This document shows, one piece after another, positions 18,948 through 26,491 of a stretch of DNA of 45,119 nucleotides (positions within the stretch are counted from its first letter, which is position 1; each line of letters begins with the position of its first letter). The translations under genes and the position numbers were made by a program. The notes beneath the pieces are model-generated. The model was not told the origin of the DNA, searched no databases, and worked only from the letters and a program-made list of their open reading frames with translations. This DNA is from Bacteroidales bacterium (GTDB lineage: Bacteria > Bacteroidota > Bacteroidia > Bacteroidales > UBA932), in NCBI GenBank assembly GCA_017556765.1, contig JAFYME010000011.1, positions 1 to 45,119 of the forward strand, in the 5' to 3' direction.

Positions 18948-18980
18948 AACGGCGTCCTTTTTGCAGGTCGCCGTTTTTTT
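18948..18980 (+). terminator. Intrinsic terminator between the two barrel genes
   Basis: AACGGCG (18948-18954) pairs with CGCCGTT (18969-18975), followed by T's to 18980. Its loop holds the -33 element of the next gene. Confidence 0.85.
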
Positions 18981-18989
18981 GTATATTTG
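18960..18989 (+). promoter_or_regulatory. Promoter of the second barrel gene
   Basis: TTTG (18960-18963), 18 bases, then TATATTTG (18982-18989): a near-consensus Bacteroidota promoter, overlapping the upstream terminator. The ATG is 20 bases downstream at 19010. Confidence 0.8.
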
Positions 18990-19009
18990 GCAGAAATATA
19001 GAATTGCAT

Positions 19010-19540
19010 ATGAAGAAAATCTCAATAATCGTATCCTTGCTTCTTGGCATTTCAGCCGCAGCCATGGCACAGCCCAGAGCAGCAGGACTAAGAATTGGAG
19101 CCACAGGCCTTGACGCCTCTTTTCAGTATGATCAGAACAGAAACACCTTCCTGCAGGGAGACCTGGGAATGGACTTCGGCTCAAGTAAAGATGCGGCAGT
19201 CGGATTCAAGTTTACCGGAACATACAACATCGTATGGGCCCGTCCAGCATGGACAGATATGGGTACATGGGCACTTTATGCCGGTCCGGGAGTCTCTCTC
19301 GGATACGTCGGTGACAAAGTCACATACAAGAACGAGTTGACAAAGATAAATACCCGCGACCATGGATTCATGTTTGCCCTCGCCGCCCAGGCCGGAATCG
19401 AATACAATTTCGATTTTCCTCTCCAGCTCGCCGCCGACATCAGACCATACATCGGCCTCCACGTAGGCCAGAAGGCCGGTTTCTACGGCCGTGGCCTCCT
19501 CGGCCTCATCCCTACCCTCTCTGCCAGATACCGTTTCTAA
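19010..19540 (+). CDS. Outer-membrane beta-barrel protein, paralogue of the preceding gene
   Basis: The ATG at 19010 is preferred to a TTG two codons upstream. The 176-residue protein has signal peptide MKKISIIVSLLLGISAAAMA, then AQPRAAGLRIGATGLDASFQ, WALYAGPGVSLGYVG, AGIEYNFDFPLQLAADIRPY and a final SARYRF. It is about 25 residues longer than the first barrel because of a loop around DKVTYKNELTKINTRDHG. The gene is separately transcribed, with a terminator and promoter between the pair. The two probably arose by tandem duplication; their ligand is unknown. Confidence 0.82.
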   Translation: MKKISIIVSLLLGISAAAMAQPRAAGLRIGATGLDASFQYDQNRNTFLQGDLGMDFGSSKDAAVGFKFTGTYNIVWARPAWTDMGTWALYAGPGVSLGYVGDKVTYKNELTKINTRDHGFMFALAAQAGIEYNFDFPLQLAADIRPYIGLHVGQKAGFYGRGLLGLIPTLSARYRF

Positions 19541-19552
19541 AAAATATAGACC

Positions 19553-19756
19553 CTATGGATTCATAAGGTCTACATTCACAAAGCCGTTTATCTCTTGCAT
19601 CAGCTCGACTGATGCGAGGGATTTTCTTTTTATATCTTCCGAGGCATCCGGAGCCTGAGCAGCCGCACGATAGAAGTTAATCGCTTCTCCGAAGCGGCAG
19701 TTTCTTCTCAGTTCCTCGGCCTTCTCCAATAATTCTTTTGCACTATCTGCACTCAT
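19553..19756 (-). CDS. Small TPR-like protein
   Basis: About 67 residues from MSADSAKELLEKAEELRR; an alternative ATG at 19777 adds MSNKIII. It is one helix-turn-helix TPR-type unit (ELLEKAEELRRNCRFGEAIN, then FYRAAAQAPDASEDIKRKSL), ending INGFVNVDLMNP. Similar tiny cytosolic proteins ending in DLYNP-like motifs occur in Bacteroidota, with no known function. The open frame runs further upstream, but that extension (ILSEAKNLL) is encoded by a dispersed repeat and is probably not translated. Confidence 0.6.
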   Translation of the reverse strand: MSADSAKELLEKAEELRRNCRFGEAINFYRAAAQAPDASEDIKRKSLASVELMQEINGFVNVDLMNP

Positions 19757-19778
19757 GATAATGATTTTATTGCTCATT

Positions 19779-19812
19779 AAAAGATTCTTCGCTTCGCTCA
19801 GAATGACATCCT
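19779..19812. repeat. Dispersed repeat, copy 1 (encodes ILSEAKNL on the minus strand)
   Basis: This stretch (AAAAGATTCTTCGCTTCG and then TCAGAATGACA) matches 29947-29977 with about four mismatches in 29 bases, in the same orientation. Both copies sit just upstream of a minus-strand start codon. Short repeats of this type recur across many Bacteroidota genomes in my recollection. Confidence 0.6.
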
Positions 19813-19816
19813 GACA

Positions 19817-19870
19817 ACTCATGCCTCACCTCACCACTCATGCCTCACCTCCCCTCACCTCCCCTCACCA
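19817..19870. repeat. Low-complexity tandem repeat
   Basis: Two copies of ACTCATGCCTCACCTC, then repeated CCCTCACCT units. This is pyrimidine-rich on the plus strand and is noncoding sequence between the small TPR-like gene and the palindrome after rnfA. Confidence 0.6.
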
Positions 19871-19925
19871 CTTCCTCCTCACTCCTGCGTCAACGAAGGG
19901 TCTGGTTCCAGAACTCCTTGTATGT

Positions 19926-20019
19926 TAAATGGTGATATTGTTACAGGCGACATGCCACCCCGGCTAGGGGGTGCCTCCCACAGGGAGGCGGGGGTCGCCA
20001 GTAACAATATCACCATTTA
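19926..20019 (-). repeat. Nested palindrome A, downstream of rnfA
   Basis: Outer arms of 19 bp pair perfectly (19926-19944 with 20001-20019). After one A/A mismatch a further 6 bp pair (19946-19951 with 19994-19999). Inside are two hairpins: CACCCC/GGGGTG (19956-19961, 19968-19973) and CCTCCC/GGGAGG (19974-19979, 19983-19988). It starts 15 bases after the rnfA stop. No T run follows, so it is not a standard terminator. It shares its architecture with elements at 22824 and 34807. Confidence 0.85.
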
Positions 20020-20034
20020 TACTCTTATAAAGGA

Positions 20035-20634
20035 CTAAACCAGTCCCGAGAATCCCATGAACGCCATCGCAAGGATACCTGCGGTAACGAGTGCGATAGG
20101 AATGCCCTTGAACTCCTTAGGGACGTCGTTGAGAGCAAGCTGCTCGCGAAGACCTGCGAAAAGGACCATTGCAAGGCCGAAACCAAGCGATGTCGCGAAA
20201 GCATATACTGTAGCCTCACCGAGGTTCATCATGCCGTCAGCGGCCGCTGCAAAAGGAGATGTCTTCTGAACCACTGTCAAAGCGACACCGAGAACGGCGC
20301 AGTTTGTAGTGATGAGCGGAAGGAAGATACCGAGGGAAGCATACAGCGCAGGGCTGATCTTCTTGAGCACGATCTCCACCATCTGCACAAGGGCAGCGAT
20401 CACGAGGATGAACGAGATAGTCTGAAGGAACTCAAGTCCGAAGCTTACCAGAAGCGAGTTCAACAGGTAAGTCACAACTGTTGCAAGCGTGATCACGAAG
20501 CATACCGCCATAGACATACCGGTAGCTGTGCTGAGCTTGTTGGACACGCCGAGGAACGGGCATATACCAAGGAACTGTGACAGCAGGATATTGTTTACGA
20601 ATATCGCTGAAATGATGATAAGTATATATTCCAT
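20035..20634 (-). CDS. rnfA: Rnf complex subunit RnfA
   Basis: This 199-residue membrane protein has six hydrophobic helices. It is an RnfA/NqrE homologue (VNNILLSQFLGICPFLGVS, NCAVLGVAL, FALATSLGFGLA-type motifs). With RnfE it forms the inner-membrane core that binds a [2Fe-2S] cluster and couples electron flow from ferredoxin to NAD+ with Na+ or H+ export. It is the last gene of the operon, 2 bases after rnfE, and is followed by palindrome A. Confidence 0.95.
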   Translation of the reverse strand: MEYILIIISAIFVNNILLSQFLGICPFLGVSNKLSTATGMSMAVCFVITLATVVTYLLNSLLVSFGLEFLQTISFILVIAALVQMVEIVLKKISPALYASLGIFLPLITTNCAVLGVALTVVQKTSPFAAAADGMMNLGEATVYAFATSLGFGLAMVLFAGLREQLALNDVPKEFKGIPIALVTAGILAMAFMGFSGLV

Positions 20635-20636
20635 AA

Positions 20637-21242
20637 TTACTCAGCCTTTTTAGTTGTTAACTTTCTGAAGATCACGATAAGATATCCAAGCGCAAGGAAG
20701 GCTCCCGGCGCAAGCACGAATGCGAGGATACCGTCGCCCTGGATGAACTTGAATCCGAATGCAGAACCGCTTCCGAGGATCTCGCGTACAAGTCCGAGGA
20801 TTGTAAGAGAGCATGTGAAGCCGAGTCCGATACCGATACCGTCAAGGGCAGAATCGCCTACGCTGTTCTTGTTTGCAAACGCCTCTGCACGTCCGAGAAC
20901 GATACAGTTCACCACGATGAGCGGGATGAACAGACCGAGTGTCTCGTAGATATCCGGAACATAAGCCTGCATGATGAACTGGAGCAAGGTCACGAATGTA
21001 GCGATCACAACGATGTATGAAGGGATACGCACCTTGTCAGGGATATATGCAGCGATAGCTGAAATAACGATGTTCGAGAGAATGAGGACGAACGTAGTGG
21101 CAAGTCCCATGCTCATACCGTTGATGGCCGATGTGGTTGTGGCCAATGTAGGACACATACCCAGAAGGAGGACGAATGTAGGGTTCTCCTTGATGAGGCC
21201 TTTAGTTATAAGTTGAAATTTTCCCATTTTCTGTTCCTCCAT
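20637..21242 (-). CDS. rnfE: Rnf complex subunit RnfE
   Basis: This 201-residue, six-helix membrane protein is paralogous to RnfA (KENPTFVLLLGMCPTLATTTSA, FIPLIVVNCIVLGRAEAFA). The protein could start at the Met of MEEQKMGKF or of MGKFQLI. The ATG overlaps the last base of the rnfG stop region (21242), consistent with coupled translation. It is a core ion-translocating subunit. Confidence 0.95.
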   Translation of the reverse strand: MEEQKMGKFQLITKGLIKENPTFVLLLGMCPTLATTTSAINGMSMGLATTFVLILSNIVISAIAAYIPDKVRIPSYIVVIATFVTLLQFIMQAYVPDIYETLGLFIPLIVVNCIVLGRAEAFANKNSVGDSALDGIGIGLGFTCSLTILGLVREILGSGSAFGFKFIQGDGILAFVLAPGAFLALGYLIVIFRKLTTKKAE

Positions 21243-21826
21243 TATTCGTTAAGAAGCATTGGTGTCTGGCCGATAGCCTGGAAGACCTTTGTAGCAAGAA
21301 GAAGACCGTCTGCATAAGCTCTTGACGTGATTGTAGAAGCTGTGATAGCGTCCACATCACCACCGTCCTTCTTTACCGCGAGATCCTTTTCAGCAGGGTT
21401 CCAGCCCTTGAACTGATCTGAGAATGCAGGCTCCACGCACTTGGCTCCAAGACCTGGAGTCTCTGCCTGCGAGAGAACCTTTGTATTGCAGATGCATCCG
21501 TTCACATCGAAGCCGACCTTGATCACGATAGGGCCGCCGAAACCTACAGGAGCGACATTGATAGCGCATCCTACTGTGTTTCCGAGCTCGTCATATGCGA
21601 GGTTGTATGAGTATGATGCACCTTCGAAATCAACTGTCCTTTCCTCTTCGATTGTCACGGCAGTCTCAGGAAGAACCTCCTTGATAGCCGCCTCATTCTT
21701 TGCTGCCGCTGCCGCTGCAATCGGCTCAGCTGTAAGCGCATACACGCCTGCGAGAAGCGCCGAACATACCAGACAGATAGCGAGCAGGCAGAGGCTCATG
21801 TTCTTGAATGATGATTTTACTGCCAT
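21242..21826 (-). CDS. rnfG: Rnf complex subunit RnfG
   Basis: This 194-residue protein has one N-terminal membrane helix (LCLLAICLVCSALLAGVYAL) and a periplasmic FMN domain. The covalent flavin site is DAITASTITSRAYADG, where the second-last Thr of the ATS/T-type motif carries FMN through a phosphoester bond. The preceding GLGAKC segment is also conserved. It moves electrons between RnfD/RnfC and the membrane core. It starts 4 bases after rnfD. Confidence 0.95.
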   Translation of the reverse strand: MAVKSSFKNMSLCLLAICLVCSALLAGVYALTAEPIAAAAAAKNEAAIKEVLPETAVTIEEERTVDFEGASYSYNLAYDELGNTVGCAINVAPVGFGGPIVIKVGFDVNGCICNTKVLSQAETPGLGAKCVEPAFSDQFKGWNPAEKDLAVKKDGGDVDAITASTITSRAYADGLLLATKVFQAIGQTPMLLNE

Positions 21827-21829
21827 AGC

Positions 21830-22795
21830 TTATGCCCTCCCGTACTTTTTGGCATGGAACCACTTGTTGAGAAGAGGAACCACAGAGTTCATGATAAGGA
21901 TAGCGAATGACACACCCTCAGGATATGCGCCGAAGTAACGGATCAGCATTGTGATCACACCGATACCGATACCGAATACGATGCCTCCCATGTTGCTCAT
22001 AGGCGAAGTCACATAGTCGGTCGCCATGAAGATCGAACCGAGAAGGAGACCACCGGTGAGGAGGTTGAAGAGAGGATCTGTATACTCAGCAGGGTTGATG
22101 AGCCAGAAGATGCCTGAGAACACTGCTACAGTCGCGAGGATAGAGAGTGTGATGTAAGGTCTGATCACTCTGCGTGCAAGGAGATATACGAATCCTATGA
22201 TCAGGGCGATGGCAGAAAGCTCACCTGCAGAACCTCCGATGTTGTAGAAAAGCATGTCCATATAGTCAAGGCTCTCGATGGCTGCTACGCCGCCTTCCTT
22301 TGCAAGTCCGAGTGGAGTTGCTCCTGAAAGTGCGTCAAGACCGCCTCCGATGAAGCCCTGAGGTCTTGTCCAGTCTGTCATGTATGTAGGGAAAGAGATC
22401 AGAAGGAAGACACGACCTACGATTGCAGGGTTGAAGAGGTTCTGACCGAGACCTCCGAATGTCATCTTAGCGACTCCTACCGCTACGACAGCTCCGATGA
22501 ACACAACCCACCATGGAGTTGTAGCCGGAAGGTTGAGTGCGAGAAGAACACCGGTCACCACAGCGGAATAATCGCAGATAGTGCAAGGCTTCTTCAACAG
22601 ATATTTTGTGATAAGGTACTCCAGCAATACGCATGAAGCCACGCTCACTCCGAGGATAAGGAGCTCCGACCATCCATAGAAGAGGACAGAAACGAGAACC
22701 GCAGGGAGAAGAGCGATCACAACGTCACGCATCAAAGACTTCGTAGAGGTCTTTGTATGCAGATGCGGTGACGGTGAAACCAGTATTTTATCCAT
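21830..22795 (-). CDS. rnfD: Rnf complex subunit RnfD
   Basis: This 321-residue membrane protein has about nine helices. The motif DALSGATPLGLAKE holds the Thr for covalent FMN. The N-terminus, VSPSPHLHTKTSTKSLMRDV, and GLGQNLFNPAIVGRVFLL are typical. It is separated from rnfC by a 112-base gap filled by palindrome B, unlike all other junctions in the operon, which are 0-4 bases apart in this half. Confidence 0.95.
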   Translation of the reverse strand: MDKILVSPSPHLHTKTSTKSLMRDVVIALLPAVLVSVLFYGWSELLILGVSVASCVLLEYLITKYLLKKPCTICDYSAVVTGVLLALNLPATTPWWVVFIGAVVAVGVAKMTFGGLGQNLFNPAIVGRVFLLISFPTYMTDWTRPQGFIGGGLDALSGATPLGLAKEGGVAAIESLDYMDMLFYNIGGSAGELSAIALIIGFVYLLARRVIRPYITLSILATVAVFSGIFWLINPAEYTDPLFNLLTGGLLLGSIFMATDYVTSPMSNMGGIVFGIGIGVITMLIRYFGAYPEGVSFAILIMNSVVPLLNKWFHAKKYGRA

Positions 22796-22823
22796 TTTAT
22801 GCTTTTATTAGTTATCGATTTAT

Positions 22824-22927
22824 GAGGCAGGGGCAAAGGTAAAAACCGTGGCCGCCCATGGCCTCGTGAATGGGAGGGGCCCACCATAGGTGGGAGGGAT
22901 TTAGTTTTTACCTTTGTCCCCTGCCTC
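22824..22927 (-). repeat. Nested palindrome B, between rnfC and rnfD
   Basis: Outer arms of 23 paired bases (22824-22846 with 22904-22927; one bulged T at 22917) enclose two hairpins: CCCAT/ATGGG (22855-22859, 22870-22874) and CCCACC/GGTGGG (22880-22885, 22889-22894). The right arm covers the stop and last five codons of rnfC. On the minus strand the other arm contains TACCTTTG (22834-22841), a -7-like box 39 bases before rnfD. The core resembles element C when both are read in the sense direction (CCCTCCCAC, then GGGCCCCTCCC). Confidence 0.88.
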
Positions 22928-24269
22928 TTATAATCTTGATGACGTCGCCCTTGGCAAGACGGATGATGTCAAGGAGAGGAATGTTTGCAGGACAGCTGTA
23001 AAGGCAGCATCCGCACTCGATACAATCCTGTACCGCATTTTCCTCGAGTTCGTCCATCATATTGTTGCGAGCGTACTTGTTGAGAAGGAAAGGCTCGAGT
23101 CCCATAGGGCAAGCCTCTGCACATTTTCCGCAACGGATACATGCCGACTCAACACCACGTACAGTCTGCTCTGCAGTAAGATAAAGCAATGAAGATGAAC
23201 CCTTTACAGTAGTCGCATCCATATTTGCGATAGCCTTACCCATCATAGGACCTCCGCTGATGATCTTCGCAGCCTGCTCAGGAACGCCACCCGCATACTC
23301 TGCTATATAAGACAGAGGCATACCGATACGGAACTTGTAGTTGTGCTGCTTGTCCATAGGGAGGCAGTCGCCTGTGATTGTCATCACATTTGTCACAAGA
23401 GGCATGTTCTTCTGTACGGCCTCGTATACTGCGAGCGATGTTGCTACGTTCTGAACTACGGCTCCAACGTCGATAGGAAGGCCCATAGACTTCACCTGAC
23501 GGCCCATCACAGCGTCGATGAGCTGCTTCTCGCCACCCTGCGGATACTTCTTCTTGAGGGTCATCACAGAGATGCCGTCGTATCCCTTTGCGGTCTTCTG
23601 AAGCTCAGCCACTGCAGCTGTCATGGCAGCGATAGCCTCAGGCTTGTTCTCCTCGATACCGATCACTGTCTTGCATCCGCCGAGAACCTGCTTCATGATC
23701 GCAGCACCTACTACGATCTCCTTGCTTCTCTCGATCATGATGCGGTTGTCCGATGTGAGGTAAGGCTCACACTCGGCTCCGTTGAGGATGAGGCACTCAG
23801 CAACCTTTCCCGGAGGCGGGCAAAGCTTCACGTGTGCAGGGAAGGTAGCACCTCCGAGTCCTACGACACCGTTCAGCTTGATCTTCTCGAGAATGGCCTT
23901 GTTATCCTCCGGAATCTCTGTCACGAGAGTATCGGAAAGGTCGATGCCTTCAGCCCACTCGTCGCCCTCAACGTCGATCTCGATATGAGTCATGTTGTTG
24001 CCTGCCAGATCCTTGCGAGGTCCTACTGACTTCACGGTACCTGAAACAGACGAATGCACATATGCAGAAATGAATCCTGCCGGCTCAGCGATCACCTGTC
24101 CGGCCTTCACCTGGTCACCAGCCTTCACGATCGGAGTCGCAGGCGCGCCAAGATGCTGCGCTACAGAAATGAACACCTTGGAAGGAACAGGAAGGACCTC
24201 AATCTTGCAGTCCTTTGAAATCTTGCTGTCGCTTGGGTGGATACCACCGATTGAAAATGTCTTCATCAT
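22908..24269 (-). CDS. rnfC: Rnf complex subunit RnfC
   Basis: This 453-residue peripheral subunit binds NADH/FMN and two [4Fe-4S] clusters. The cluster motifs are CIRCGKCAEACP and CIECGCCLYSCP in the last 90 residues. The flavin/NAD region is VGLGGATFPAHVKL with ECEPYLTSDNR. It starts MMKTFSIGGIHP, so either Met could be used. The last residues, RGRGQR, are encoded by an arm of palindrome B, so the C-terminal tail may have been altered by that element. It starts 4 bases after rnfB. Confidence 0.95.
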   Translation of the reverse strand: MMKTFSIGGIHPSDSKISKDCKIEVLPVPSKVFISVAQHLGAPATPIVKAGDQVKAGQVIAEPAGFISAYVHSSVSGTVKSVGPRKDLAGNNMTHIEIDVEGDEWAEGIDLSDTLVTEIPEDNKAILEKIKLNGVVGLGGATFPAHVKLCPPPGKVAECLILNGAECEPYLTSDNRIMIERSKEIVVGAAIMKQVLGGCKTVIGIEENKPEAIAAMTAAVAELQKTAKGYDGISVMTLKKKYPQGGEKQLIDAVMGRQVKSMGLPIDVGAVVQNVATSLAVYEAVQKNMPLVTNVMTITGDCLPMDKQHNYKFRIGMPLSYIAEYAGGVPEQAAKIISGGPMMGKAIANMDATTVKGSSSLLYLTAEQTVRGVESACIRCGKCAEACPMGLEPFLLNKYARNNMMDELEENAVQDCIECGCCLYSCPANIPLLDIIRLAKGDVIKIIRGRGQR

Positions 24270-24273
24270 AGTC

Positions 24274-25155
24274 CTACTCCTCCTTTTTTACTGGTTCAGC
24301 CGGTGCCGGAGCAGCCTCTGGCTTAGGTTTGATTACCGGGAAGTTCACTGCATGGATAGCACCTGTAGGGCACTCAGCCACACACTTCTTGCAGAGCTTG
24401 CACTTTGTGAAATCGATGTAAGCCACGTTGTTCTCGACTGTGATAGCCTCGAACGGACATACCTTTGCGCACTTTCCGCAGCCGATACATGCTGCCTTGC
24501 AGGCCTTGCGAGCCACAGCTCCCTTGTCCTTGTTCACACATGAAACGAATACACGCATGTTCCTGCGTCCCTTGTTGCGGAGCTCGATGATGTTCTTAGG
24601 ACATGCCTTCACGCATGCGCCGCAGGCTGTACACTTCTCCTCGTCCACAACAGGAAGGCCTGTCGCAGGATCCATTGAGATAGCGCCGAACTGGCATGCA
24701 GACACGCAGTCGCCACATCCGAGGCATCCGAAAGAACAGCCTGTGTCACCGCTGTAGAGAGCGGCCTTCACACGGCATGACTGATATCCGCCGTACTCGT
24801 TTGTGCGAGGACGGTTCTCACATGTTCCGTTGCAGCGTACTACAGCGACCTGAGGCTCCTTTGCAGCAACCTCGACACCGAGAACAGCGGCAACCTTCTG
24901 CATACCTTCGTTACCTCCTACAGGACAGAAGCACTTGTCCAGATTTGGAGACGACTCGACGCAGAACTGAGCGAAGGCACGGCAGCCGGCCTGGCCACAT
25001 CCTCCGCAGTTAGCACCTGGCAATACCTTCTCGACCTCGTCGATCCTAGGGTCTTCCTCTACCTTGAACTTTTCAGCCACAACATAGAGAACCACCGCGA
25101 GAACCACACCAAGGACAGTGAGGATTGCAATAGTCCAGATAATAGTTAGTGTCAT
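24274..25155 (-). CDS. rnfB: Rnf complex subunit RnfB (ferredoxin-type)
   Basis: This 293-residue protein has an N-terminal membrane helix, then the Fe-S domain motif CGGCGQAGC, then several ferredoxin CxxCxxCxxxCP motifs (CTACGACVKACP, CIGCGKCAKVCP, CKLCKKCVAECP) and a Pro/Ala/Glu/Lys-rich tail. It takes electrons from reduced ferredoxin. It ends with TAG, one of several TAG stops in the window. Confidence 0.95.
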   Translation of the reverse strand: MTLTIIWTIAILTVLGVVLAVVLYVVAEKFKVEEDPRIDEVEKVLPGANCGGCGQAGCRAFAQFCVESSPNLDKCFCPVGGNEGMQKVAAVLGVEVAAKEPQVAVVRCNGTCENRPRTNEYGGYQSCRVKAALYSGDTGCSFGCLGCGDCVSACQFGAISMDPATGLPVVDEEKCTACGACVKACPKNIIELRNKGRRNMRVFVSCVNKDKGAVARKACKAACIGCGKCAKVCPFEAITVENNVAYIDFTKCKLCKKCVAECPTGAIHAVNFPVIKPKPEAAPAPAEPVKKEE

Positions 25156-25168
25156 TACAGCTATAATT

Positions 25169-25585
25169 TTAGTTTATATAGAATTCGAACTGATCCGACA
25201 GTTTCTCACGAAACAGCCAGATGATGAAATAATATACTCCGACTCCCGCTATTGCAACTCCTCCCCTGAGGAATTCATTGTCAATAACAAACGACAAAGA
25301 TAATATTAAAATCATTAAAATCGCCAATGGAATGACATAAGATATCCATACCGCTTTCAAGCCCATGGACATTTTTGTCTTCACCTGCACTATGTCGCCG
25401 ACTGCACGGACAGTATACGGATCCGTCGGCACCATTATCACCTTTTCCTGCTCCTCCGACATGCCGCAGAGGCCCTTTGCATGACACTCCGAACAAGCCG
25501 AAGAAACCATGATCTCGACTGTCGTGAAATCCTGGTCTATATGAACCACCTTTCCGGAATGCACTATTTCATTCTTCTTTGCCAT
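25169..25585 (-). CDS. RseC-family (SoxR-reducing system) membrane protein
   Basis: The start at 25585 gives MAKKNEIVHSGKVVHID; the frame to 25609 adds 8 poorly conserved residues. The 138-residue protein has a small N-terminal domain with the Cys motif CSECHAKGLCGM, two membrane helices (VWISYVIPLAILMILILSL and VAIAGVGVYYFIIWLF) and a short tail. RseC-like proteins occur next to rnf genes in many bacteria and help reduce or insert clusters. It heads the rnf operon, 13 bases before rnfB. Confidence 0.88.
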   Translation of the reverse strand: MAKKNEIVHSGKVVHIDQDFTTVEIMVSSACSECHAKGLCGMSEEQEKVIMVPTDPYTVRAVGDIVQVKTKMSMGLKAVWISYVIPLAILMILILSLSFVIDNEFLRGGVAIAGVGVYYFIIWLFREKLSDQFEFYIN

Positions 25586-25589
25586 ATAT

Positions 25590-26468
25590 CTATTTTCTTT
25601 TCGTTTCAACCAATGATGTGAAAGGATGCTTGAGCCCCTCGTATCCGGTCAGCCTTCCGCTCGCAAAACCCACAAGCAGAGGAGCTTCAAAATACACGGG
25701 AAGCCTGTTTTCATCATCTGTAACCCATATCATCATATCCTCCTCACCCTTGAAGATCTCTCCTTCGAGCAGCTTGGCGGCAAACTTTATCGTCTTGACC
25801 GAGCCCAGTCCCTTGACTTTTATCGTCTCCCTGCCATACAGGATGAAGTACACATTGTAGACGTCATCGTCAATGGCAAAGGTCATCGGATATTTCCTGC
25901 CTGGCTGCACCTTGTCAAAATCCATGTTCCTCGCATAGAAGAACAGGGCAGGGATATCAAATGTACACGGAGTCAGCGGCAGCTGCAGATTTCTCTGTCC
26001 GCTGCTGGTCGAATACACATCCGCAACTATGCACGGATCGGGCTGAGACCAGTCATAAGCATATGTGTTCCTTGCCTCATAGCCGCCTTCATGAGTATCC
26101 CTGGTAAACTTCAGAGGCTTCAGGCCGTCTCTTGTAAACCACGACTTGAAGTCTTCCCTCACCTTGAAGAAAAGGTCGAAGAGCTTTGTCGTCCTGCCAT
26201 GGGCCCGGCACAAGAAAGCCTCATGGCCGTTCAGGCGGACGGAATCCAGACTCACTGTCGCAGTACCGACATCAGAATTGATCGCGCCCCATTTATAATG
26301 CAGGGAGAAATGCATCCTCTCCCCCGCCTTGAAGGCAAGTTCGCTCTCCTTTACAGTCCTCACCGGGATGCATGAGGTACCCTTCAAATCAGAATTCTCC
26401 TGTGCATGCAGCGGGAATGCCGCCAGGCATGTACACAGGAGAAATATGATCTTGATGAGTGATTTCAT
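25590..26468 (-). CDS. DUF3108 family secreted protein
   Basis: This 292-residue protein has signal peptide MKSLIKIIFLLCTCLAAFPLHAQ. It then has the DUF3108 pattern: AFKAGERMHFSLHYKWGAIN, DVGTATVSLD, an LFFKVREDFKSWFTRDGLKP block, and a last WVTDDENRLPVYFEAPLLVG. It is a periplasmic beta-sandwich protein of unknown role, common in Bacteroidota. It ends with TAG 5 bases before the RseC-like start, so it may be co-transcribed with the rnf genes. DnaB lies 23 bases upstream. Confidence 0.85.
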   Translation of the reverse strand: MKSLIKIIFLLCTCLAAFPLHAQENSDLKGTSCIPVRTVKESELAFKAGERMHFSLHYKWGAINSDVGTATVSLDSVRLNGHEAFLCRAHGRTTKLFDLFFKVREDFKSWFTRDGLKPLKFTRDTHEGGYEARNTYAYDWSQPDPCIVADVYSTSSGQRNLQLPLTPCTFDIPALFFYARNMDFDKVQPGRKYPMTFAIDDDVYNVYFILYGRETIKVKGLGSVKTIKFAAKLLEGEIFKGEEDMMIWVTDDENRLPVYFEAPLLVGFASGRLTGYEGLKHPFTSLVETKRK

Positions 26469-26491
26469 GGAAAGGAACTTTATGCCGTCTC

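Noticed and set aside
19817-19870. CRISPR-like direct repeats
   Set aside because: The units are short, adjacent and without unique spacers; no cas genes are present.
23343-24029. Plus-strand open frame of 228 codons opposite rnfC
   Set aside because: Antisense to rnfC; Cys/His-rich composition comes from the complement of rnfC codons.
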